The notes below the pieces were generated by a model that was not told the DNA's origin, did not search any database, and worked only from the letters and a program-made list of their open reading frames with translations. Shown here one piece after another: positions 10,336 to 20,004 of a DNA stretch of 64,000 nt. The first letter of the stretch is position 1. Each line of letters opens with the position of its first letter. This DNA is from Pythium myriotylum (taxonomy: Eukaryota > Oomycota > Peronosporomycetes > Pythiales > Pythiaceae): contig JALJCQ010000030.1 in the NCBI GenBank assembly GCA_023091665.1, positions 2,668,501-2,732,500 on the forward strand, given 5' to 3'. Made by a program: the position numbers and the translations under genes.

Positions 10336-12261
10336 TCAGTACTTGTGCATCAACGCCAGCACGTTGACGGTGGCGGCGTAGCCCAAAAGAACCACAAACA
10401 GCACCAAGATGGCAAGCCCCGCGGCTCGGTGGTATCCTCCGTACGCTCGCATCTGCTGCGCGTCGAGTTTCTGCCGCGGTAATAAATAAATGCTGGGGAG
10501 GAGAGCGACCAGGTTGATCCCGCACTTGCCCAGCGTGAACGCAAAGACTAGCCATTGCGTTCGAGTTGTGTTGAGCGCGAGCACCGACTCGCTGAAGTCT
10601 TTCTCGAGTGAGTCACTCGACTTGCTGATCCCCTCCGAGAACGTCGCAACGACTGATCGGATAAGCACGTCGTAGGAGGAGACCAGACCAATCGTTGCAC
10701 CCTCGATGCCAGTCTCCGTGATCTCAATAAGTGGCAGCGTCGAGATCACGATCAACAACCCGCGACTGATACCGCCTAGAGACGCCATCGAGAGGTAGTA
10801 CCAAGGATCCCGCATTGAGTCGAAGATGACGGGAGTCGACGAAACTATGGTCACCACGACGGCCACGAAAATGCTGATCACGCTCACACGAATCCAGCTA
10901 TAATTGAGGAGTTTGGCTCGGTAGAACCACAAGGCCAAAACGATCATGGCCTGCGTGGGGATGTCCCCAAGCCGTGCTCTGTCGGGATTGACTTTCGCCC
11001 AAAATTGGATGGCCTTTGTTGCGTTCTCGAAGTCGAAGAAGAGCAACAGGAAAACCGCACAAATGAAGAGAATGATGCGCCACACGGCTTGCTGCTGAAG
11101 AATGTTCCACAGCTGGCGCGCGAGCGAAGACCGGTCTGTCGAGTCCACCTTAATTTCTCGCTTCTCCTCCTTCAGGCGAAATAACACTGTTGGGATCGGA
11201 ATCAGCACTACCATCCCCATGATAAGGACCACGACCTTGAGCGAGATGACGCTCTTCGTGCGGCCGGTTTGGGGATCATAGTCCATGATCAAAGATGTCA
11301 CCACGACCGATGCAAGCTTGGAAGCCTCGCGAGTGATCAGATATTTCATCATCACCGAGCCGCGATCGTGAATGCCTTCTCGCTGCGACAGCTCGACCAA
11401 GAACGTCAGCGCGGTGACGGCTGCAGTTGTGACGCCCAGGCTCGTCCCCATCATTAGTATGATGTACACGACCCCACCGCCAAAAGTTCGGACGTTGCTG
11501 CTCAAGAGATCCGTCCTGTCGTCAATCATTATCACGACAACGAGCGCCATGAGGTTCAGGTATGCGAAGATCCATCCGAGGAGCATGAACGACTTGCGAT
11601 GGAAACTCCAGAGCGGGTAGAAGTCGGAGATCAACCCAAGGAAGAAGCTGACCACTCCCGGCAGCACCAGGAACCGCTCGGCGCCGTGGCGTTGCTGCTC
11701 GCTGAGGTTTAGATAGACGGAGAGCAGCGGCAAGAAGCACGACTGTAGAAACGGCACCATGAAGCCCGCTGCGACAGCTGTGAACGCGAGCCCGAGGTAT
11801 TCTCTCGAGAACGGGTCGACCGACTCGCCGTTCCGGAGGCTGCCGTAGAGCGTGTGGTTGAAGAAGTTCTGCGGCGTGTTGGACCGCTCGCGCGGGCGCT
11901 GCTGGTACGCTGGTTCTTCGAGAAGCTGGATCGAGGGCGACGGCACGCTGCTGGGTCGCGAGACGACCGGGATGCTTTCTCGCTCTTCTTTGAACGTGAC
12001 GGTCATCTTGCGGCGCGGCGTGGACGCGCTGCGCGGCTCTCGCGTCGACTGCAGCGCCGACTTGGGCGGCGTGCCCTTCTCCCTCGACTGCATGCGCTCG
12101 CGGAAGCGCCTCATGTCGGCCGCGAGGTCTCCTTCGGGCGCGCCTTCCTCGAGCGAGTCGCGCGCGGCCGCGTACTCGAGCACATCGAGCGGGACGTCGG
12201 AGCGCGCCGAGAACGAGTTTTCTGAGATGAAGCTCCAGCTCTGCTTGCCGTAGTCGCCCAT
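10336..12261 (-). CDS. Folate-biopterin transporter (BT1/FBT) family membrane protein
   Basis: 641 aa from the ATG at 12261 (MGDYGKQSW); an ATG at 12354 would add 31 residues lacking clear features. A cytosolic N-terminal region of about 170 aa precedes about a dozen predicted hydrophobic helices. The first block contains GLAFTAVAAGFMVPFLQSCF and GVVSFFLGLISDFYPLW, which fits the DxxP-type loop of BT1/FBT major-facilitator carriers, a family strongly expanded in oomycetes and kinetoplastids. Substrates are folates or pterins in characterised members; the substrate here is unknown. No introns. The C terminus ends with a final hydrophobic segment and ALMHKY. Confidence 0.75.
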   Translation of the reverse strand: MGDYGKQSWSFISENSFSARSDVPLDVLEYAAARDSLEEGAPEGDLAADMRRFRERMQSREKGTPPKSALQSTREPRSASTPRRKMTVTFKEERESIPVVSRPSSVPSPSIQLLEEPAYQQRPRERSNTPQNFFNHTLYGSLRNGESVDPFSREYLGLAFTAVAAGFMVPFLQSCFLPLLSVYLNLSEQQRHGAERFLVLPGVVSFFLGLISDFYPLWSFHRKSFMLLGWIFAYLNLMALVVVIMIDDRTDLLSSNVRTFGGGVVYIILMMGTSLGVTTAAVTALTFLVELSQREGIHDRGSVMMKYLITREASKLASVVVTSLIMDYDPQTGRTKSVISLKVVVLIMGMVVLIPIPTVLFRLKEEKREIKVDSTDRSSLARQLWNILQQQAVWRIILFICAVFLLLFFDFENATKAIQFWAKVNPDRARLGDIPTQAMIVLALWFYRAKLLNYSWIRVSVISIFVAVVVTIVSSTPVIFDSMRDPWYYLSMASLGGISRGLLIVISTLPLIEITETGIEGATIGLVSSYDVLIRSVVATFSEGISKSSDSLEKDFSESVLALNTTRTQWLVFAFTLGKCGINLVALLPSIYLLPRQKLDAQQMRAYGGYHRAAGLAILVLFVVLLGYAATVNVLALMHKY

Positions 12262-12931
12262 CGAGTCATCCACGAGGATGGCGCCGAGGCCTGGTCGGTG
12301 GTCACCCGCCTTTGCATGTGGGTGACCACGGGACACGAGCAGCGGACGCCCCACGCCGAGCAGACAGGCGAGAATGTGGGACGCGGAGCCCTACCCCTCT
12401 GGGACCCACATGGCGCGGCGCGAGTCAAGGGCTCGGGGCTGCGGACCCGTCGTCAGCTGGTCGCGACGAAAAACGGTGCTTGGCGCTGGTGCGAAGGAAA
12501 TTTCGGTAAATTACCACGCCGATCTTGCCCGTTGATCGCGGGCTCGTCGAGCGGAGAGGCGTTCGTTGAAGCGTTGCGCTTGCGTGGCGACGGGGTCTGG
12601 ATGATGCTGCTGATGATGGAGTCTATCATCGGAGGAGGGAGTGGAGAGCGGCGATCGTCGCGACGTTCGTGGGACAGCGAGAAACCAGATACGGCACGCT
12701 CGCGAGCAGGACCCCGGGGCGAGGACTGCCTCCAGCTGGCTTTCAGCAAGCGGAAGGAACCCTGGAGGGCTCGGGCTGCGCGTCCAGAACTCGCGGCGTC
12801 CCAAATCCGGAAGATTGTGAGCAACGTTCCGGAAGACGAGTTGAACCCATGGAGCAACATGGGGGGGGGGGGGGGGGGGGGGAGAAAGAGTCCTGTGTGT
12901 ATTAATACTGAGTCGTTAATTGAGAACGCGC
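12262..12931. other. Intergenic region with long poly-G run
   Basis: 670 bases between the transporter start and the end of the next minus-strand gene. The stretch holds the transporter promoter and the G22 tract. No supported gene. Confidence 0.6.
12861..12882 (+). repeat. Poly-G homopolymer, 22 bases
   Basis: An uninterrupted run of 22 G on the plus strand (C on the minus strand). It lies just downstream of the stop of the minus-strand gene at 12932, so a transcript would carry poly-C in its 3' UTR. The exact length is prone to sequencing error. Confidence 0.9.
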
Positions 12932-13585
12932 TCACACCTCGCCGACCGCCGTGTTGGCCGGGCTCTGCGTCTTGCTGATCTTGTTGGCGCGCGGCGTGCC
13001 CGTCGTCTCGCCGAAAGTGAAGTCCTCGGGCGGCAAGGCGCTCGAGCCCGTGCGGAAGACGCCCGTCGTGAAGAGGATCTGCGCGAGGAAGCAGAGGAAC
13101 ATGAGGAAGGTCACGACGATCGAGGCCACGACGTTCGAGCAGCTGAACTGGCACACTTCCTGGATGAAGATCTTCATGTCGTTGTCGCCCGTGCAGACGT
13201 CGTTGGCGATCGGCGAGAGCGCGGCCACGACCGCCGCCAGGAACGTGAGCACGAGCCACACGGCGTCGAACGCCACCTGAACGTGCATGGCTGGGAGGTG
13301 GTGCTTCTTGTAGTCGAACGCCACGACCCGCACGGTCATGACGACGCAAACGATCACGGCGAGCGTGATCACAAAGTTGATCTGGTGGTACGAGTTGTAG
13401 TGGATCGTGCCGAGCTGACAGGACTTGAGATGGCCTGCCCCGCCCGTAGCAAAGGCAACGATCGACAGCACGATGGTGACCACTCGGATCACGAGGGGAA
13501 TGCTCTCGGGCACTGGCATCTTCGAGCTCTCGTTGATGGCGTTATCAATTCGCGTCGGATTTCCGAATGCCACTGCATCCGCCAC
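12932..13585 (-). CDS. Four-transmembrane protein (MARVEL/claudin-like topology)
   Basis: 217 aa, no introns. Four hydrophobic segments are visible, beginning near IPLVIRVVTIVLSIVAFATGG, INFVITLAVIVCVVMTV, AVWLVLTFLAAVVAAL and VVASIVVTFLMFLCFLAQILF. The loop between helices three and four contains Cys residues (VCTGDN and EVCQFSC) that could form an external disulfide. Both termini are polar, and the C-terminal tail is Ser/Thr-rich. The topology resembles MARVEL-domain proteins, but no diagnostic sequence motif is seen, so the family call is tentative. Confidence 0.65.
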   Translation of the reverse strand: MADAVAFGNPTRIDNAINESSKMPVPESIPLVIRVVTIVLSIVAFATGGAGHLKSCQLGTIHYNSYHQINFVITLAVIVCVVMTVRVVAFDYKKHHLPAMHVQVAFDAVWLVLTFLAAVVAALSPIANDVCTGDNDMKIFIQEVCQFSCSNVVASIVVTFLMFLCFLAQILFTTGVFRTGSSALPPEDFTFGETTGTPRANKISKTQSPANTAVGEV

Positions 13586-14014
13586 TCGTTCATGGCTACA
13601 GGGATCAGGGCTCTGTGAAAGATCCGAGATGGATGCGGAGTATTTTTGGCATTGTCTTGTCTGCAGAAATAGCCCGGCAAGAATTTCCCCCTTCCGGAGT
13701 GGCAGAACACGGTGCCCGTCATGCCTGACAGGTGCCTGTCAATCTTCACCCAGAGCTTTTGCAATCAACCGCTCTAAAGATCTTGAAGCGAGTCTCTCAC
13801 CTGGATCTGGAAACTGGATTCCAAAAGTATCTTGCTTGGGTGAAGCCCTCGGTGCCAATCAAACTTGCTGGGCTCTGCAAAGAAGCTCCCCCTCCCTTCA
13901 ATCGCTCTCGACCAACCTACCATGCGATTGTTCTGAGGTGAACCGTGCTCAAAGTCTGATGAAGTGGTCGCTTGAAATCCTGGATGTGTATGCAACCGAA
14001 GGGTCACCGATCAT
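13586..14014. other. Divergent intergenic region
   Basis: 430 bases between the start of the four-helix membrane protein (minus) and the start of the LRR protein (plus), presumably holding both promoters. No gene supported. Confidence 0.5.
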
Positions 14015-15469
14015 ATGCAATCTCTCTCCGTGCTGGACGTCAAGACACTAGCTCAGGCCCATGACCATGCCAATGCAACCAACGGCAACTCTCATGGCAA
14101 TACAGACTATCCAGGTCATAGAGACGACAGTGCAGGACAAGGTGCTCAAACCAGCGAAGACCAAAGCGACGACGATGATGAAGACGATGAAGACGACAGT
14201 GAAGCGGATGAGGAAGAAGAAGCAGGATTAGGGCCAGTCGAGCTTATCAAGCAGCGGCTTCAAGCCAAGCAAAAGATATGGATGGAAGCTCGAAGAGATC
14301 CATTGCTGGAGTGGAAGGAAGAGGAAAGGTGGAAGAGAGAGCATGAAATATATAGGATAGCAGCAGAGCAGGATCGCCGTCGACGCGAAGACATCGTTGA
14401 AGAGAGACGAGCCGAAAGGGAGAGAAAGCAGCGAAGGAAGCTGCAACAGAGAGTAACGAAGCAGAAAGAAAAAGAGTTTCGTGAAACTCTGTTCCAATAT
14501 GAGCTGGACGTCGTGAAAAGCGAGAAGCGAGCGCAAGTGATTTCAGCGTTTCAACGAGAAGACTACAAGAAGAATAAAATTGTACTTGCGGTATCCGAGG
14601 AACGTCGTCGCAAGGAAGAGGAGGACGAACGCATGCACCAGTTGGCGAACGCTTTGAAAGTCGATGAAGAGGAGAAGCACGCGCGGATAAAATGTTTGGA
14701 GGAGAATATCCGTTTCGCAGACGAAACCGGAAGACGCGCAGGTGTACTTCCAGCGATCTGCACGCCAGCAGCGCAACCCAAGACTGAACAGGACGAAACA
14801 TCTAGCATTCTAATCCTGCGTGTGAACCCATCCTCGCCAGAGCCTGCCCAAGGGGCCTTAAGCCGAACATCTGACACGCCAGGAAAGAGATTGTTCTTCA
14901 CGGTGAATATGAAGCGTTTTAAGCACGTCGACATGATCAAGGGAGAAAACATAGGTGATCATGGCGGTGTCGAACTGGCCCGCTCACTGCTAACTGGTGC
15001 GTGTCCTCGGGTCAAGTCAATCCATCTCGGCTGGAACCAGATCAAGCATTCTTCGTTGGTCGCCCTCGCTGACTCGTTCGTTCGAGGAGCTTGCGGTCAA
15101 TTGCAAGTCTTGGACTTGCGGTTCAACAGCATTGATGCGAATGGAGTCGCTCATCTTCTGGGAGCTCTCGACCAAGGTGGCCTACCAGAATTGCACGAGC
15201 TCAATCTACACGGAAATGTTATTGGTGATGGCGGGGGAAAGGCTTTTGCCCACGCGATGTTACGAGGTACTCTGAAGGTGCTTCGAATCATCGATATTCG
15301 TCAGAACAGGATCCGAAACGCAGGAATTCTTGCACTCTGGAACGTCTTCACAGCCGAATGTGTGTCGAGGTTTTGCCCTAAACTTCAGCTACTCGATTTG
15401 CGGCGTAATGAAGCTCAAGGCTCGCTCACGCGCACTTTCATTCCATGCCCACCTTACATTGAGTTCTAG
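14015..15469 (+). CDS. Acidic coiled-coil protein with C-terminal RNI-type leucine-rich repeats
   Basis: 484 aa, single exon. The N terminus has a strongly acidic Asp/Glu tract (about residues 50-70). It is followed by a long charged helix of about 180 residues rich in Arg, Lys and Glu, probably a coiled coil. The C-terminal third carries about four ribonuclease-inhibitor-type repeats with cores such as VKSIHLGWNQI, LQVLDLRFNSI, LHELNLHGNVIGDGG and LRIIDIRQNRI. RNI-LRR proteins act as binding scaffolds; several flagellate examples are axonemal, but location here is unknown. The protein ends shortly after the last repeat. Confidence 0.75.
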   Translation: MQSLSVLDVKTLAQAHDHANATNGNSHGNTDYPGHRDDSAGQGAQTSEDQSDDDDEDDEDDSEADEEEEAGLGPVELIKQRLQAKQKIWMEARRDPLLEWKEEERWKREHEIYRIAAEQDRRRREDIVEERRAERERKQRRKLQQRVTKQKEKEFRETLFQYELDVVKSEKRAQVISAFQREDYKKNKIVLAVSEERRRKEEEDERMHQLANALKVDEEEKHARIKCLEENIRFADETGRRAGVLPAICTPAAQPKTEQDETSSILILRVNPSSPEPAQGALSRTSDTPGKRLFFTVNMKRFKHVDMIKGENIGDHGGVELARSLLTGACPRVKSIHLGWNQIKHSSLVALADSFVRGACGQLQVLDLRFNSIDANGVAHLLGALDQGGLPELHELNLHGNVIGDGGGKAFAHAMLRGTLKVLRIIDIRQNRIRNAGILALWNVFTAECVSRFCPKLQLLDLRRNEAQGSLTRTFIPCPPYIEF

Positions 15470-15637
15470 ATCGCGCTAGTTTCTGAGCATACTGGGATCT
15501 ACTACATACCGAATGCCTCTCCAGTCAGTCACATTAATGAAGCCGACGCGTTCTTAATCTCTTGTGTCCTACACAAGCAGTTCGGATGAGCTCGAAGTGG
15601 CTGATAAAATCCTAAATAGGATGAGCGTGCACTCAGC

Positions 15638-16162
15638 TTACACGCTCCGGGTGAAGAGACTCTGATTGATCTGGGAGATTGATTCAGGCAAGTGGAGCGT
15701 GGGCTGATCGATGCCAAGGCTGCGAAGTGCTTGGGCGTGTGTTTACGTTCATTTACGTAAACCAGCACACTCCAGTGTCCAAACAAAAACTCACCTTGGT
15801 CGTACTGCTGAGGCGTGATGTACCCACGATCATTCACATCAAACGCAGCGAACATGGCGTCCAGATCATGCTCTTCGAAAAAAGGAACCTACGGACGAGA
15901 TGCGATGAACAAGAGGGCATAGTCATTAATTGACTAGCGTTGGCCGCACATGAGTCTGGTTTTGCTTCGCTCGTTGTAGATCGGAAAGGTGCTGGGCAAT
16001 GAATTCGCGTGGTTCGGTGGGACGATGAAAGAGCAGCAGAGTACCAAGTCCTTCGAATAGCTCCTTGATTCCATGGGATTGCATGTACAGGTTCGCTCGC
16101 ACTTTGGGGTCCTTCATGTCGGGGTCATGGACACCCCCACTACCATGACGAGAGCTCGACAT
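15638..16162 (-). CDS. EFCAB10: EFCAB10-like protein (RIIa-like plus EF-hand)
   Basis: Three exons (16162-15935, 15888-15795, 15729-15638) joined in phase give 137 aa, close to the length of animal EFCAB10. The first exon encodes a helical docking-type domain (ANLYMQSHGIKELFEGLGTLLLFHRP) of the RIIa/DPY-30 type. The second encodes one EF-hand-like loop (FDVNDRGYITPQQYDQ), and the third the exiting helix (ALRSLGIDQPTLHLPE). The EF loop keeps an initial Asp, but an Arg sits in the loop, so calcium binding is uncertain. RIIa-domain proteins of this size are typically associated with cilia. Confidence 0.75.
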
Positions 16163-16388
16163 CTTGGAGTATTGTGACTGTTGGAGCCAACTGTGTTTAC
16201 GTTCAGACCAAAAGTCACGGTTGAGCACAATTGTAGACTAAATTGATGGTGAACAGTCGTCGTACTCCTTCTTGCTCTAAAGTATTCCTACAAAGCTCTT
16301 CGAACCTTACAGTCATTGGTGTTGCCTGAGGCCAGTATGCTGCGCAGATCATCCCCCCCTGGAAGAAACGATGATTGCAGCATCGTGT

Positions 16389-17298
16389 TTACTCCGCGAA
16401 CGGACTATGATCAGCATAGCAGGTGTCGAACATTTTCTCTACTTGATCTCGTGCTTCGTCAGGAAACATGGACTTCCGGCATTGATATGACCAGGTTATT
16501 ATACCAGAAGTCAGGGGTGAGCAGAGACATCTAACGTACCCGTGTAGACCGAATGGCGTGCTCTCTGACGCATCGCTTATGGAGCCACGATCTACTATTC
16601 TTGAAGAATTCCACGTCAGGCATCAGGTTGGCAAGAATCTGGGCCTTGTTGTAGCACTCTGATTCTCGAGCTGACCGGATCTCGCTGCAGCCACACACAA
16701 ACTTCGATAAGATACCATGATGTCACCACGAAGTTGAAGAAAGATAGCGCGTACCTGCAGGCGAGGATGTCTGGTTTGGTGATGTCCATCTTGCGTACAG
16801 TGAACTGAAACAAAACTGAAGGTCAACCACTTTCTCGACAATGCCACACCGCTGCACCCACATCGTAGGCGTGGATGAGCTCGTGGACCATGGTCTCCTC
16901 GACCTCATTGGCCGAGTGCAGACGATTGGCACAAAACACAATGGTCGGGGGCGGCGCAGAGAAGAAGGCGCGAGCCCGTCCCTCTGGACCTAGAGTAACA
17001 CGGGGTCGTGAGCGGCGCTGTGGCCAGCGGTGTCTGCGACACCACGCACCATCCTCACGGCAGTCTATACAGACGAAGTCTATCGGTTTGGCTTTCGCAG
17101 GCACGGCCGAGGCGTCTCCCGCGATGGCGTGTTCCTCCTGAGCTTTCTGGGTCAAATACTGGACCACGACGCGTCACTCGGGGCCTCGCTCTTCTCACCA
17201 AACGCCGCGCGCACCTCGTTGATGATCTTGACGATGTGGCGAGGCCGCGGCCGCGACAGCGCGCGCTGCACGGCGTCCTCGCACTCGTGGATCTCCAT
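16389..17298 (-). CDS. ATP23: Mitochondrial inner-membrane metalloprotease/chaperone ATP23
   Basis: Six exons (17298-17215, 17158-17050, 16989-16862, 16804-16755, 16684-16540, 16472-16389) joined in consistent phase give 199 aa. Seen: a CIDC pair before the core, the ANEVEETMVHELIHAYD block with the HExxH zinc site (HELIH) typical of ATP23, and LACSEIRSARESECYNKAQ followed by a C-terminal Cys and SPFAE. ATP23 matures the ATP synthase subunit 6 precursor in yeast and assists its assembly in the intermembrane space. An upstream in-frame ATG at 17367 would add 23 residues. The Cys residues fit import by the disulfide relay. Six exons in under 1 kb is dense. Confidence 0.88.
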
Positions 17299-17474
17299 GA
17301 TGTCCGACCCCCAAGAACCTCCTTCAACGACTGTGTCTCGGTAATTGAATGTTGCGCGAAGGTTCACTGTGCGGCCACCAAAACTGCAACACGCAACATT
17401 CGAACAACCTCATTGGAGCTGTTGATGGTATCAATTGCTGATTCTTCAAGCCGAGCAGCTCACGGGAAGCCAGC

Positions 17475-18686
17475 ATGGCGCCACGACTTCGCTTCGACAA
17501 CCGCGGTACGTTCGCCTCGCGAGCATGGCACTCTACGTGCGGAACCTTCTGAGCATCTTCTGCTGGCTCATAGTCGCGGTCGTCACGGGTGCCGGGAATG
17601 GACTGGGCCGCGCCTACGCCGAGTACCTCAGCTCGCTGGGCGCGAAGGTCCTCGTGAATGATCCGGCCACGACAACGTGCCCTACGACGCAGAAGACGGT
17701 CTATGCCGCGGATCAGGTCGCCAAGTCGCTGCCAGGAGATGCGGCATCGAGCCATGATAGCGTCGTGGATGGGGACAAGGTGGTCGACGCGGCTATCAAG
17801 AAGTGTAAGTCGAGGCGATAGTGATCGATGATTTCGTACTGGTCGGATGACGTTAACCCTTCTTGCACGTCTCCAGGGGGCCGTGTGGACATTCTTGTCA
17901 ACAACGCCGGTGCGTAAAGGACACTCGGCACTGCTGTGGTTTTAGTTGTTTTGACCCACTTCCGATCAGGAATTGTACGAGACGCCTCATTTGCTCGAAT
18001 GACCAAGCAACAATGGGACGAGGTCTACCGCGTCCACCTGGAGGGAACGATGAGGTCTGCGTTCACGCTTTTGGCTTTTTAATCTGGTCGAAACCTTACA
18101 GGTCCTCTGTCAGTATGACCAAAGCTGCTTGGCCTCACATGCGGGAACAGGAGTTTGGACGCATTGTCAACGTCGCGTCGGCTTCGGGACTGTACGGAAA
18201 CTTTGGTCAGGCGAACTATTCCGCCGCAAAGCTTGGCATTGCCGGCTTCACCTTCACCATCAGCAAGGAAGGAGCAAAGAAGAACATCTTCTCAAACGTC
18301 GTCGCTCCTCTCGCCGCGTCGCAAATGACTGACGGAATCGTTGAGGAAGAGCTTTTCCGGAAGCTCAAGCCTGAGCTCGTGTCACCTTTTGTGGCCTACT
18401 TGTGCCACGAGAGTTGCACACGCAACGGAAATGTGTACGAAGTCGCTGGTGGCTGGGTCTCCCGGGTGCGCTGGCAGCGCAGCCGAGGTACTGTTTTCCA
18501 GCCCGGAGAGCTCGATCTCGAATCCATCACCGCCCGTATCGACGAGATCGATGTGAGTACTAATTTGGAGGTGTAGTTCGTTGATATCACCCACTCTGAG
18601 CTTTTTATTGTTAGGACTTCGAACTGGAGCCCAAGGCGTACCCTCGCAGCCTCCAGGACTCTGTCAACCACGTCACTAAACTCTGA
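17475..18686 (+). CDS. Peroxisomal MFE-2-type 3-hydroxyacyl-CoA dehydrogenase (stand-alone SDR)
   Basis: Six exons (17475-17505, 17574-17804, 17877-17909, 17970-18054, 18102-18552, 18615-18686) give 300 aa. Seen: the Rossmann TGAGNGLGRAYA dinucleotide motif, the NNAG motif split over an exon boundary, and the catalytic region ASASGLYGNFGQANYSAAK with Tyr-x3-Lys and upstream Ser. The blocks RSFARM-like and YGNFGQANYSAAKLG are characteristic of the dehydrogenase unit of multifunctional enzyme type 2 in peroxisomal beta-oxidation. Unlike animal MFE-2, the protein ends after this unit: there is no hydratase or SCP2 domain. The C-terminal tripeptide TKL is close to a PTS1 peroxisomal signal, though Thr is not the canonical residue. 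Confidence 0.82.
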
Positions 18687-18779
18687 GGCAAGCAAGGAAT
18701 GAGCGAGAATGGATTGTGTCGCCACGGCTTTGGAGAATAAAGTATCGTAAATCAAAGTTAAAAAGGGGGCATTCCTCGT

Positions 18780-19112
18780 CTACATCAACTTGGAGCTGGC
18801 GACGTCGAATGGGTTCTTCTTGACCTTCTCCGTCGGGACCTTGACCTTGGGCTTCTTCTGGCCCATGAGGTAGTTGAGAGAGTAGAGATCACGCATGTCC
18901 GACTCGTTCTTGGGCTTCTTGTCCTGGGAGCGGAGTAGCCGCTCGCTGGCGGTTTCGAACGGGTTCTTGCCTCCGTTCAGTTGCGCCAGATTGAAGCGAT
19001 CGGCGAGTGAGCTGTCGGCCGCGCGCTGGCGCTGGACGAGCTGCTGGTTGGCCTGCGACGAAGCGCGACGCGCCCCACGACGAGAAGGAAGGCGAACGAC
19101 CACGCGAAGCAT
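18780..19112 (-). CDS. Small putative mitochondrial protein with repeated KNPF motif
   Basis: 110 aa from the ATG at 19112. The N terminus (MLRVVVRLPSRRGARRASS) is basic, hydroxylated and free of acidic residues, as in a mitochondrial presequence. The remainder contains two copies of a short motif, KNPFETASERLL and KNPFDVASSKLM, the second at the very C terminus, separated by a Lys-rich linker. I do not recognise a family. The frame remains open upstream to 19250, but the presequence-like start makes the ATG at 19112 the better choice. Confidence 0.6.
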   Translation of the reverse strand: MLRVVVRLPSRRGARRASSQANQQLVQRQRAADSSLADRFNLAQLNGGKNPFETASERLLRSQDKKPKNESDMRDLYSLNYLMGQKKPKVKVPTEKVKKNPFDVASSKLM

Positions 19113-20004
19113 TCTTGGAGTCAGACGGAGCAGACGGTCACGTGAGCAGTGGGTGGGAGAAGCTGAAATGAGCGCTGGCAGAGAGAGAGAGAGCAGAGTG
19201 GGCCTCTTCGTCGACAGTGGGCATGGTGTCGACGACAGAACCCGGGACAAGCCTTATGCGAAGAAACGGGTACCAACTTCAATATCTTAAGTTAGCGTTT
19301 GGAATGGATATTCGACAGATCTCTGCGATCAATAAACTTAAATAGCAGCTCAAGTTGTACGTAAGTGCGATTAGCGGTTTCTTATTGGCTAATATATATA
19401 GACATGAGGTTCTGATACCCACCTTCGGCAAGTTGTAACCGTTCAAATTCACTGATGTCATTTGGGCCAAATCGTCGTAAAGTGGTTTGTTTGATTTAAT
19501 ATTTGACGTGTTCTGATGGGTTGAGAAGCTGCGAGTCTTCCCTCCTTCAAGTTCAACAAATCGACGGCACGATTTCCCCCACACTGTGCAGTTGCTGGAC
19601 GCATGCAACGATCATTGCACCTCTGCGAATGCGAATGCAGAGCGACAAACAGCCGTGCAAGAAGCGAGAATATGCGAGGTCCTCACGAGAAGGCAGCCCG
19701 GAATGACGTGGCACTAGCCTCTCTACTGGATTGGTAGAAAACACTCGCTGTATTTCGTCTGTACTCATTTAGATGATGCAATCTGATTTTGTGTATGTGG
19801 ACCACATTTGTTAAACGATTCCGCCAATCCAAAGTCTTCATTCATGATTTCAGCCAATCCTGTACCTTTCGACTGCCAGCGCATCCCGTTCCCACTTCGT
19901 CCACCAACACTCTTGCACCCCAGCTGGTGGACCGACTGACACGGGCATCCAAGTCCCCCGAGCAACTCGCCGCCATTCTCGCTTCGCCTCCGCTCGTCTC
20001 CGCC
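19113..20004. other. Intergenic, relatively AT-rich
   Basis: About 890 bases between divergently transcribed genes. The stretch 19270-19500 is clearly richer in A and T than the surroundings. Open frames here lack recognisable domains and I do not call a gene. Confidence 0.5.

Noticed and set aside
12453..13349. 298-codon minus-strand frame spanning the poly-G run
   Set aside because: It overlaps the four-helix membrane protein in another frame and reads the G22 tract as polyproline.
19279..19608. 109-codon minus-strand frame in AT-rich intergenic DNA
   Set aside because: No recognisable domain, no signal peptide and no splice partner; likely chance.
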